DNA of 24,497 bases from Gp6-AA40 sp035764385 (GTDB lineage Bacteria; Acidobacteriota; Vicinamibacteria; Vicinamibacterales; UBA2999), in the NCBI GenBank assembly GCA_035764385.1, contig DASTZI010000251.1, positions 1 through 24,497 on the forward strand, read 5' to 3'. Within the stretch, counting starts at the first letter, position 1, and every line of letters begins with the position of its first letter. Of the stretch, positions 6,457 through 14,239 are shown piece after piece. A program made the position numbers and the translations under genes. The notes beneath the pieces were generated by a model. The model saw nothing but the letters and a program-made list of their open reading frames with translations. It had not been told where the DNA came from and searched no databases.

Positions 6457-8568
6457 ATGGCAGTGCGACGACGCAACGCGAACGGCAACGGACACGGCAC
6501 GACAGACACGAGCATCGATCCGCGGCTCGTGGCCGGACAGGCAGCACAGCTGACGGCGTCGGCCAATGGCATCGCCCGCATCGCCAGCGAAGTCTGGGAC
6601 GGCGCCGAAGCGCAGGTGAAGTCGCTCGACGGTGCGCTCGACCGATTGGACACGATGGCGAAGTCCCTCGGCGGAACGGCGACGCAGGCAGAGAGCATTG
6701 CCTCATCGACCGAGCAGCTCGTGTCTGGCATCAACGAGATGGCCGCGTCCATCGAGCAGGTCACCGCGAACTCGACGAGTCTGGCGACGCTCATCGGGCA
6801 GAATGCGGAATCCATCGGGGCAACGGCGGCGTCGATCAAACAGGCAGCGCAGACGGCGACCGGTATGGCGACATCGTCCGAGGAAGTCAGTGCGGCGATG
6901 GGGCAGATCGCGGGCGGCATCAAGACGCTGAAGGATGATGCGAGCGCTCTTGTGTCATCGGTCGAGCAGACGTCGGCGTCGCTCATCCAGATGGGCGCGT
7001 CGGTCCGCAGCGTGGCCGGCAACGCCGACGACCTCGCCGCCGCGGCAGAGGAGACGGCGACGGCCATCAACGAAATGGCGGCATCGGTGGAAGAGGTCGG
7101 CGCGATGACCGAGAGCCTCAGCACGATGGTCGAACAGAACAGCACCGCCATCGAGGAGGCCTCACGCTCCATTCAGAGCGTCGCGCAGAACGGCCGGCAG
7201 ATCACCGACAGCGCGGCGACGGCGGCGACGGGCGCGTCGCAGATGGAGCGATCCATCGAGTCCATCAGCGCGATGGCCGGGCGCGCCAACGATCTGACGC
7301 GGCGCACCTCCTCGGAAGCCCAGGAGGGAGGCGCCGCCGTCCAGCGTTCGATTCAAGGCATTGGCCGGTTGCGAGAGACGATGGCGCAGTCTTCGTCGGT
7401 GATGCGCGAGATGGGAAAGCGGGCCAACGAAATCAGTTCCATCGTCGACACCATCAACCTGATTGCCGAGCGTACCAATCTTTTGTCGCTTAACGCCTCC
7501 ATCGAAGCGGCGAGAGCGGGCGACGCTGGACGGGGCTTCGCGGTCGTCGCCGAGGAGATCCGAAACCTCGCCGATCGCTCTGCGAAAGCGACCGCGGACA
7601 TCGGCGCCATCGTCAAGGGTCTGCAAAGCGTTGCGCAGGAGGCCATTGCGGCCTCGAATGAAAGCCTCCGCGTTGCGGACGAGAGCAGCGCGGTGGCTGA
7701 AACGGGCGCCGTAGGCCTCAGAAAGATTCTCGCCGGCATCGGCGAGACGACCGAGCTGGTCGGTCAAATCGCGCGCGCGACCGAAGAACAGCGCACTGCC
7801 GGCCGCTCCGTGGCAGCCGCCGTTTCGTCAACCGCCGAACAGGCCAGGACCGTGGCGGTCTCCACCGCCGAGCAGGCGACCGCCATCGCCGCGATCGCCC
7901 AGGGAACGAGCCGCATGCGGAACATTGCCCAGGAAGTCACCAAGGCCGTTGGTGAACAGGGGCGTGCGTCGCGCGACATCATGAAGGCTGCCCAGAGTAC
8001 GGCGAAGCTGGCCGTCGACGTTCGGAAGGCGACGATCGAGCAGACGACCGCGACAGCGCAGTTGACGCAGGCGACCGAAGCCATCCGCCGGGGCACCGTC
8101 ACGACTTCTCGCGCGGTTGACGAACAGGCGGCCGCCGCCTCGCAGGTCGCGGTGGCGGTCGCGGATCTCTCGCGCCAGATTGCCTCCGTGACCAGGTTGA
8201 TGGTGGAGCAATCGGCGGCAGCTGGGCAGGTCACGACGGCCACCGATGCGATGAAAGTGCAGTCTGCCCAGGCGGCGCGGGCGTTAGCCGATCAGAGCCG
8301 GGCCATGAAGGAGATGACCAGTGCCGCCGCCTCGACCGCAAAGGAGATCAAGACCATCACCGACGCGAACAAGGGGCATAGCGCGGCCGCGGCGACGCTG
8401 GTGGGGCAGCTTGCCGACATCCGCCGCATCACCGAGCGAAATGCCGACGGCGTGCGGCAGACGCGTGGCGGCACCGCGGATCTGCTGAAGCAGGCGGAAT
8501 TGCTCTCGGGGCTCGTGGACTCAGCCACTGTATCCAGGGGCACGAACGGCCGCGGCCGCGCACGCTGA
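6457..8568 (+). CDS. Soluble methyl-accepting chemotaxis receptor with 28-residue repeats
   Basis: A 703-residue receptor that is almost wholly Ala/Ser/Thr-rich coiled coil. The conserved MCP hairpin tip is centred near Glu338 (LIAERTNLLSLNASIEAARAG), followed by GRGFAVVAEEIRNLADRSA. There is no hydrophobic segment, no HAMP and no recognisable sensor domain; the N-terminus is a short basic, Gly/Asn-rich tail. Residues 74-241 form six exact 28-residue units with pairs at 86/87 (EQ), 114/115 (GQ), 142/143 (EE), 170/171 (EQ), 198/199 (EE) and 226/227 (EQ). Residues 433-656 form eight more, with EQ at 444, 472, 500, 528, 556 and 584, DQ at 612, and GH in the last. Pairs at 86, 142 and 198 fit the classic CheR methylation consensus. 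There is no C-terminal CheR-docking pentapeptide. It should nucleate a cytoplasmic CheA/CheW array. A ribosome site supports the start. Confidence 0.93.
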   Translation: MAVRRRNANGNGHGTTDTSIDPRLVAGQAAQLTASANGIARIASEVWDGAEAQVKSLDGALDRLDTMAKSLGGTATQAESIASSTEQLVSGINEMAASIEQVTANSTSLATLIGQNAESIGATAASIKQAAQTATGMATSSEEVSAAMGQIAGGIKTLKDDASALVSSVEQTSASLIQMGASVRSVAGNADDLAAAAEETATAINEMAASVEEVGAMTESLSTMVEQNSTAIEEASRSIQSVAQNGRQITDSAATAATGASQMERSIESISAMAGRANDLTRRTSSEAQEGGAAVQRSIQGIGRLRETMAQSSSVMREMGKRANEISSIVDTINLIAERTNLLSLNASIEAARAGDAGRGFAVVAEEIRNLADRSAKATADIGAIVKGLQSVAQEAIAASNESLRVADESSAVAETGAVGLRKILAGIGETTELVGQIARATEEQRTAGRSVAAAVSSTAEQARTVAVSTAEQATAIAAIAQGTSRMRNIAQEVTKAVGEQGRASRDIMKAAQSTAKLAVDVRKATIEQTTATAQLTQATEAIRRGTVTTSRAVDEQAAAASQVAVAVADLSRQIASVTRLMVEQSAAAGQVTTATDAMKVQSAQAARALADQSRAMKEMTSAAASTAKEIKTITDANKGHSAAAATLVGQLADIRRITERNADGVRQTRGGTADLLKQAELLSGLVDSATVSRGTNGRGRAR

Positions 8569-8571
8569 TTC

Positions 8572-11304
8572 GTGACCAACCACGCGGGTGAGCTCGGGGT
8601 CGTCACGATTGACCGGGCGGCAACGATCCAGAGCTGGAACCACTGGATGGCGTCCGCCACGGGCGTCTCGGAAAACGAGGTCCGCGGCTGTGGTCTCCTG
8701 TCCGTCATCACACCGGCGCGCGCGGAAGTCTTCCGCGCGTTTCTCGACGAAGTGCTCTCAACGGGCACATCCCGCGTGCTGGCGCCGGCGTTTCACCACT
8801 GCCTGATTCCGTGTCCTCCGCGGCAGCCGTCGCCGCACTTCACCGAAATGCAGCAGTTCGTGACCATCGCGCCGTTGCGGTCAGAGGAAACCATCGTGGG
8901 AGCGATGCTCACGATCGAAGACGTCACGCCCCGACTGGATCGGCAGCGCGACTTGATGGCAGAGCTCGAACGCTCGAACGCCGCGTCGCCAACGCCCGGT
9001 GCAGTCGAAGCGGTCGGCGCCGGTGACTGGAAGCTGCGCGGCATCGCCGTGCGGAATCTGCGTCAGCGCGCCACGACGGCCGAAATCGCGCACCTGCTCG
9101 ACGCGCTTCGCCGCGGCTATCACGATTTCAACGTCGTCAGCAGCGCGCTGCAGGTGCTGGCCGCCAACCGCGACGTCACGTCACCACTCATCGACCTGCT
9201 GTCCGACCCACAGGCCGATCTACGCATGCATGCGGCGCTGGCGCTTGGCCACGTCGGTGATCCCGTTGCGGTGCCGGCACTCATCGCCGCGCTCGACGAC
9301 GAAGAGCCGAACGTGCGGTTTCACGTAATCGAGGCGCTTGGCGCCATCGGCGCCAGTGACGCCGTCGATCGTCTCGCCGAGGTTGCGCGCTCCGGCGACT
9401 TCTTTCTCGCGTTCCCCGCCATTACGGCGCTCGGACGCACCGACGACCCTCGCGTCGGCCCCGCGCTGACGTCGCTACTCGACAACGAATTCCTGCGCCC
9501 CGCCGTCGTCGAGACGCTCGCCGAGATAGGCGATGAAGATGCCGTGGCGCCGCTAGTCGGGGTGCTGAACAGCGGCGTCGCCGACACCGAAACCGTGGCC
9601 GCAATCGCGGCTGCGCTCCAACGCATCCGCGCCCGCGAGGACGACTCGTTCGCTGCCGGGCCGCACATCGTGGATCTCGCGCGCGCGGCGCTGCGCCCAG
9701 CCGGTATTGGTGCGATGCGGCGAGCGGCCGAGCAGCATGGTCGGCCGTTTGCGTCGTTGATTGCCGTACTCAGTTGGAGCGGCGCGGCTGGACTGGACAC
9801 GCTCGTTGCGGCCGTCGGAAATCCCGACGTCGCAGACGAGGTCGCGGAGGCGTTGATCTCCATCGGCAGCCGGACGGTTGAACCGTTGATCGATAGGCTT
9901 GCACAGGGAGATCGCGCATCGAGAATTGCGTCGGCATCGTTGCTCGGGAGCCTCGGCGATGCGCGAGCCGTCCCGGCGCTCATCGCTGCCCTCGACGGCG
10001 CGGACGGCGAGCTCACGACGGCCGCGGCCGCCGCGCTTGCGCGTCTTGGCGATCCCTGCGCGCTCGATGCGCTGCTGGCCCTCTTCGGCCACGAGCAGAC
10101 GATCGTGCGCCAGGCCGCGATTGCCGCCGTCAATGCCATCGGCGCCGGCCCGACCGCGGTGCGCATCCGGCCGCTCCTGGACGATCCGGATCACCGGGTG
10201 CGCGCATGTGCGGTACGCGTCGCCGGGTACTTCGGATTCGAGGAATGCGTGCCGGCTCTATTGCGGCGAACTGACGATTCCGACGAAGAGGTTCGCCGCG
10301 CGGCGATCGAGCAGCTTCCGATGTTGGAGGATCCACGCGCCGAGGCTCGGCTCATCGATGTGCTCAGCGGTGAAACCGCACGCAACCGGGCTGCGGCTGC
10401 ACACGCGCTGCGGCAGGTGGAGGGCGTGGCCGCGACCGAGGCCCTGAGGCAGGCCCTTCGGGATGAGGATGCGTGGGTCCGTTACTTCGCGGTGGGCTCG
10501 ATCGCACCGCGTGTCGACATTGAAACCGTCCCTGCGCTGGCCCATCTGGCGCAATCTGATTCCGCGCCGCATGTCCGGCTCGCGGCGCTGCGGACACTGA
10601 CGCTCGCCGACGCTGCGATCGCCGGTGAGATCGCTGTCCCTCTCGTTGCAGACCCGAACCCCGAGGTCGCGGCCGCGGCGTTGACCGCGGTCGCTTGCGG
10701 TTCGCATGCCGACGCCGACCGCCTGCTCGAGAAGGCGATCACCTCCGACGATCCGTTCATGCGCCGCGCGGCCGTGCAGGCGCTCCCGGCGCGATCGAGC
10801 CGGAGAGCGGCGGAGTTGCTCGCGTCCGCCGCCGGTCTGGACGACTCACCAGACCTGGCGCGACTGCTGATTGACTCGCTTGCCCGGATGGCCGCCGACG
10901 GCGACGCCGGCACGTCGTCCACGGCGGTCGCCGCACTCATCAATCTTGGGTCGACCGCTGAGACGCGAGATCCCGCACTGCGCACCATCGCCGCGCTTCC
11001 GGAGCGCGTTGTCGGTGATGTAGCCGTTGCGCTCGAGTCCTCGCATACCAGGACAAAGCTCACGGCCATCGAAGCGCTGGCGCGGATGCGCCATCCACGG
11101 GCGTCGGAGGCGCTTCGGACAGCGCTGCAGGACGAGGAACCCGCGGTTCGCCGCGCCGCGATCGCGGCATTCGGACGGCTTGGCACGACGACCGCGGCGC
11201 CTGCCATCCGGCGTCTCAGCACCTCGGATCCCGATGAACGTGTTCGGCGGCTGGCGGAGGCGATCTGCCTTCGGCACGCATGGCAGGAGGGGCGGCAACG
11301 GTGA
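8572..11304 (+). CDS. PAS domain fused to a long HEAT-repeat solenoid
   Basis: A 910-residue soluble protein. Residues about 1-120 form a PAS domain (TIQSWNHWMASATG, His75-His76 in the AFHH motif, and IAPLRSEETIVGAMLTIEDVT at its end), followed by a short helical linker (RLDRQRDLMAELERSNA). From about 150 to the end there are some twenty HEAT-like repeats, many with the pattern ALGHVGDPVAVPALIAALDD. HEAT solenoids bind proteins, so the likely role (inference) is a scaffold or input protein that docks on the receptor or CheA and brings in the signal sensed by the PAS domain. The PAS domain resembles that of the hybrid kinase in the same operon. GTG at 8572 is three bases after the receptor stop without a ribosome site, implying translational coupling. 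The gene overlaps cheR by four bases. A HEAT-repeat protein is known, as I recall, in the Che7 cluster of Myxococcus. Confidence 0.88.
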   Translation: MTNHAGELGVVTIDRAATIQSWNHWMASATGVSENEVRGCGLLSVITPARAEVFRAFLDEVLSTGTSRVLAPAFHHCLIPCPPRQPSPHFTEMQQFVTIAPLRSEETIVGAMLTIEDVTPRLDRQRDLMAELERSNAASPTPGAVEAVGAGDWKLRGIAVRNLRQRATTAEIAHLLDALRRGYHDFNVVSSALQVLAANRDVTSPLIDLLSDPQADLRMHAALALGHVGDPVAVPALIAALDDEEPNVRFHVIEALGAIGASDAVDRLAEVARSGDFFLAFPAITALGRTDDPRVGPALTSLLDNEFLRPAVVETLAEIGDEDAVAPLVGVLNSGVADTETVAAIAAALQRIRAREDDSFAAGPHIVDLARAALRPAGIGAMRRAAEQHGRPFASLIAVLSWSGAAGLDTLVAAVGNPDVADEVAEALISIGSRTVEPLIDRLAQGDRASRIASASLLGSLGDARAVPALIAALDGADGELTTAAAAALARLGDPCALDALLALFGHEQTIVRQAAIAAVNAIGAGPTAVRIRPLLDDPDHRVRACAVRVAGYFGFEECVPALLRRTDDSDEEVRRAAIEQLPMLEDPRAEARLIDVLSGETARNRAAAAHALRQVEGVAATEALRQALRDEDAWVRYFAVGSIAPRVDIETVPALAHLAQSDSAPHVRLAALRTLTLADAAIAGEIAVPLVADPNPEVAAAALTAVACGSHADADRLLEKAITSDDPFMRRAAVQALPARSSRRAAELLASAAGLDDSPDLARLLIDSLARMAADGDAGTSSTAVAALINLGSTAETRDPALRTIAALPERVVGDVAVALESSHTRTKLTAIEALARMRHPRASEALRTALQDEEPAVRRAAIAAFGRLGTTTAAPAIRRLSTSDPDERVRRLAEAICLRHAWQEGRQR
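11286..11292 (+). promoter_or_regulatory. Ribosome binding site of cheR
   Basis: GGAGGGG eight bases before the GTG at 11301. It sets the cheR start there, in a GTGA overlap with the upstream stop, rather than at the in-frame ATG at 11280, which has no such site. Confidence 0.7.
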
Positions 11305-12173
11305 CCGAGCTGTCGATGCGTCATCGTGCTGCGCCCGATGTCAGGGGGCTTCGAGTCCCCGAGCGAACGCTGGAGCTGCTGCGTGATCTCGTCCTCGCGC
11401 ACACCGGCCTGTTCTATGACGACGGCCGCCTGGATTTCCTCCGCGATCGGCTGGCGCCGCTCGCGCTCGAGCGCGGCTTTGACTCGTTCCTCGACTACTA
11501 CTACCTGCTGAAATACGACAGCGATGCGCCGACGGAATGGGCACGCGCCATCGATGCGCTGTCGGTCCAGGAGACGTATTTCTGGCGCGAATTCGACCAG
11601 GTCAAAGCGCTCGTTGACGTCATCATGCCGCGGCTGGTGGCCGGTCATCACAGGCCGGTGCGCATCGTCAGTATCCCCTGCGCATCTGGCGAGGAGCCAC
11701 TGTCGATCGCGATGGCGCTCGACGAAGCCGGATGGTTCGGTCGTGCGGCGATCGACATCCGGGCGGGTGACGCAAGCGAGGCCGCGCTGCGACGTGCGCG
11801 CGCCGGGCGCTATGCCGGCCGCGCGTTCAGACAGATTCCGCCGGCCGTGCAGCAGGCCTACTTTCTTCCGACGGGTACGAAGGGCGAGTGGGCCATTCGC
11901 GACGACATTCACCGGCGGATTTCGTCGTGGACGCGGACAAACGTGATCGTTCCGGACGAACTGTCACGAATGGGACCGTGCGACGTGATCTTCTGCCGCA
12001 ATTTGTTCATTTATTTCACGCCGTCAACCGTGGCTCAGGTCGTCGACACGTTCGACCGGATGCTGCCATCACCGGGCTACCTGTGCATCGGCGCCGCGGA
12101 ATCGCTGCTGCGGATGCCGAGCCGGTTCGAGCTGCGCGAGATCGGCGGCGCCTACGTATACGTGAGACCGTGA
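11301..12173 (+). CDS. cheR: Chemoreceptor methyltransferase CheR
   Basis: A 290-residue CheR, which methylates receptor glutamates with S-adenosylmethionine to adapt the array. The N-terminal helical domain (about 15-90) is followed by the methyltransferase domain with the SAM-binding loop IVSIPCASGEEPLSIAMAL, an acidic strand (IRAGDASEAAL), and the late motif CDVIFCRNLFIYF. There is no TPR extension. The GTG start at 11301 is preferred over the ATG at 11280 because of the ribosome site and the four-base overlap with the HEAT gene. The stop shares one base with the cheB start (TGATG). The likely substrate is the repeat-rich receptor two genes upstream. Confidence 0.94.
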   Translation: MTELSMRHRAAPDVRGLRVPERTLELLRDLVLAHTGLFYDDGRLDFLRDRLAPLALERGFDSFLDYYYLLKYDSDAPTEWARAIDALSVQETYFWREFDQVKALVDVIMPRLVAGHHRPVRIVSIPCASGEEPLSIAMALDEAGWFGRAAIDIRAGDASEAALRRARAGRYAGRAFRQIPPAVQQAYFLPTGTKGEWAIRDDIHRRISSWTRTNVIVPDELSRMGPCDVIFCRNLFIYFTPSTVAQVVDTFDRMLPSPGYLCIGAAESLLRMPSRFELREIGGAYVYVRP

Positions 12174-13258
12174 TGACGGTGAGTGTGCATGTGAACAGAA
12201 TCGTGAAGGTACTCGTCGTGGACGATTCTGCGTACGTCCGCAAGATGGTGACGCAGATGCTGGCGCGGAGTCCGTTCATCGAAGTCGTCGGCAGCGCGCG
12301 GGATGGCCGCGAGGCGCTGGCGATGGCCGGGGAACTGGACCCGGACGTCATCACCTGCGACCTGAACATGCCGGAGATGGACGGCGTCGCGTTTGTTCGT
12401 GAGCAGATGGCGCGCCGCCCGACACCGATCGTGATTATCAGCGTGGCTGACCAATCGAGCGAGCGCGTGCTCGCCGCGCTCGATGCGGGCGCGGTCGATA
12501 TCGTGCAGAAGCCGACCGCGCTCGCCAGCGACAGGCTGCTCGAAGTGGCTGACGATCTATTGGAGAAGGTCAAGGCCGCGGCGCTGGCGCCGATGCGTCG
12601 CGTCTTCGCCGGCTCCGGCTCCGCTCCTGGCCCCGCTCCGACCACCGCGCGTCCCGCGGTCGCGCCGATGCCGTTCGGTTCCCGAAAGGGGAGTATCGAT
12701 ATCGTCGTGATCGGCATCTCGACGGGCGGCCCGCAGGGCCTCAAGCTCGTGATCCCCCGATTGCCGGCGGATCTGCCGGTGCCGATCGCGGTTGTGCTCC
12801 ACATGCCCGTCGGGTATACAGACATGTACGCGCAGAAGCTGAACGAAGCGTGCGGGCTGACCGTCAAGGAAGCCGCTGAGGGAGACGAGCTCGCGCCCGG
12901 CATCGTGCTGATTGCGCCGGCCGGTCGTCATCTGGTGTTTCGCCGCGTCCGTGAACGGGTCGTGGCTCACCTCGACCTGAGACCACTCGATACTGCGCAC
13001 CGGCCCGCGGCCGACGTGTTGTTTCAATCCGCCGCGGAAATCTTCGGCGCGCGGACACTGGCGATCGTCATGACCGGCATGGGCGCGGACGGCCGCGAGG
13101 GCGCTGCCTGGGTGAAAGCGAAGGGCGGGCAAGTACTAACGGAAGCGGAAGAATCGTGTGTGGTCTACGGTATGCCCCGGTCTGTCGTCGAAGCCGGGCT
13201 CAGTGATGCGTCGGTGGCTCTGGAGCAGATGGCCGGGGCGATCGTGGAGCGATTATGA
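12173..13258 (+). CDS. cheB: Chemoreceptor methylesterase/deamidase CheB
   Basis: A 361-residue CheB with an N-terminal receiver (acidic pocket Asp17-Asp18, phospho-acceptor Asp63 in CDLNMPEMDG) and a C-terminal esterase domain. The catalytic triad is visible: Ser183 in IGISTGGPQG, His210 in VLHMPVGYT and Asp306 in MTGMGADGREG. It removes methyl groups from, and deamidates, receptor Glu/Gln sites, and is activated by CheA. The linker (about 138-170) is Pro/Ala/Gly-rich. The ATG at 12173 overlaps the cheR stop by one base; a GTG at 12191 is an alternative start. Its presence supports methylation-based adaptation, which fits the many Glu-Gln pairs in the receptor. Confidence 0.95.
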   Translation: MTVSVHVNRIVKVLVVDDSAYVRKMVTQMLARSPFIEVVGSARDGREALAMAGELDPDVITCDLNMPEMDGVAFVREQMARRPTPIVIISVADQSSERVLAALDAGAVDIVQKPTALASDRLLEVADDLLEKVKAAALAPMRRVFAGSGSAPGPAPTTARPAVAPMPFGSRKGSIDIVVIGISTGGPQGLKLVIPRLPADLPVPIAVVLHMPVGYTDMYAQKLNEACGLTVKEAAEGDELAPGIVLIAPAGRHLVFRRVRERVVAHLDLRPLDTAHRPAADVLFQSAAEIFGARTLAIVMTGMGADGREGAAWVKAKGGQVLTEAEESCVVYGMPRSVVEAGLSDASVALEQMAGAIVERL

Positions 13259-13623
13259 GTGCACGAATTCTCGTCGTCGACGATTCGGGTCTCGCGCGCC
13301 GCCGCGCGCGCTCGATTCTGGAGGGGGCTGGCTACGAAGTCGTCGAAGCCGAGGACGGCATGTCGGCACTCGAGCGTTATTTCGTGTCGCGCCCGGATGT
13401 CGTCGTGCTCGACCTGGTCATGAAGGGAATGTACGGGCTCGACGTCCTGACGAAGCTGCGCGAGATGGACCAGTCGGCGAAGGTCATCGTTGTCTCCGCG
13501 GATGTACAGACATCCTCGCAGCGCCTGGTGAACGACGCTGGTGCGTCGGGTTTTCTTGTCAAACCGCTCGAGGCGGACCAAATTCTTCCACTCATTCGCA
13601 CAACGCTCGAAGGGGGGCGGTAA
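13255..13623 (+). CDS. Second CheY-like single-domain response regulator
   Basis: A 122-residue stand-alone receiver with the pocket Asp9-Asp10, phospho-acceptor Asp53 (VVLDLVMKGMYG), a Ser in the Thr switch position (VVSADVQ) and the conserved Lys in FLVKPL. All residues needed for phosphorylation are present, so it is an active receiver, distinct in sequence from the one at 3685. It may be a second output, a phosphate sink, or the partner of the hybrid kinase encoded downstream. It overlaps cheB by four bases (ATGA) and is separated from cheC by one base. Confidence 0.9.
   Translation: MSARILVVDDSGLARRRARSILEGAGYEVVEAEDGMSALERYFVSRPDVVVLDLVMKGMYGLDVLTKLREMDQSAKVIVVSADVQTSSQRLVNDAGASGFLVKPLEADQILPLIRTTLEGGR
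13612..13617 (+). promoter_or_regulatory. Ribosome binding site of cheC
   Basis: GGGGGG, preceded by A, seven bases before the GTG at 13625. It supports that GTG as the start; the frame is open further upstream inside the receiver gene but without family similarity. Confidence 0.6.
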
Positions 13624-13624
13624 G

Positions 13625-14239
13625 GTGCAACTCAGCCCCGAACAGCACGACGCGCTCGTGGAACTGCTCAACATCGGCTTCGGCCGGGCGGGCGCTTCGC
13701 TGTCCAGTCTGACGGGACAGCGCGTAATCCTCGAAGTCCCGCATGTTGCCATTCACCCCGTTGACGAGCTCAACGCCACGCTCGCGGAATATATGTCCGG
13801 CGACATCGCAAGCGTGCATCAGGAGTTCGGGGGACCGGTCGGTGGCGACGCGATGCTCCTGCTGGATCCCATCGCGGCCTCCACGCTCAAGGAACTCCTG
13901 ACCAATGAGCCCGCGCTGCCGCTGGCGCTCGACACCTCGGCGCGCGAAGTGCTCACCGAAGTGGGGAACATTCTGTTGAACGCGTGTCTTGGCACGTTCG
14001 GGAACCTGTTGAAAATCCCGGTCTCCTTCTCCGTTCCCGATATCGACGTGGCCAACATCCGCGCCGTCGTGGGCCGGTTGATCGGGCCCGGCGACGCCTT
14101 CCGGTATGCACTCGTCGTCACCGCCGGTTTCCGGCTTCGGGAGGCGGAAGTCACCGGCTACGTGGTCATCGTTCTGACTGTGCAGTCGTTGACGAGGCTG
14201 CTCGTCGCGGTTGAGCAGTGGGAACGGGAGCAGGAATGA
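13625..14239 (+). CDS. cheC: CheC-type receiver phosphatase
   Basis: A 204-residue CheC-family protein, which dephosphorylates CheY-like receivers. Both copies of the active-site pattern (D/S)xxxExxN(x22)P can be read. The first is Asp9, Glu13, Asn16 and Pro39 and is perfect. The second is in EVLTEVGN with Pro 23 residues after the Asn; it keeps Glu and Asn but has Glu instead of Asp/Ser at the first position. Two sites mark CheC rather than CheX. CheC often works with CheD, but no cheD gene is in the window. It is placed right after the second receiver gene and overlaps the hybrid kinase gene by four bases, so either receiver could be its target. Confidence 0.88.
   Translation: MQLSPEQHDALVELLNIGFGRAGASLSSLTGQRVILEVPHVAIHPVDELNATLAEYMSGDIASVHQEFGGPVGGDAMLLLDPIAASTLKELLTNEPALPLALDTSAREVLTEVGNILLNACLGTFGNLLKIPVSFSVPDIDVANIRAVVGRLIGPGDAFRYALVVTAGFRLREAEVTGYVVIVLTVQSLTRLLVAVEQWEREQE

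Noticed and set aside
10482..11912. A 476-codon open frame on the minus strand across the HEAT and cheR genes
   Set aside because: It is antisense to two well-supported genes, spans their boundary, and its translation is Arg/Ala/Ser-rich with no family motif. It is an effect of high GC content.
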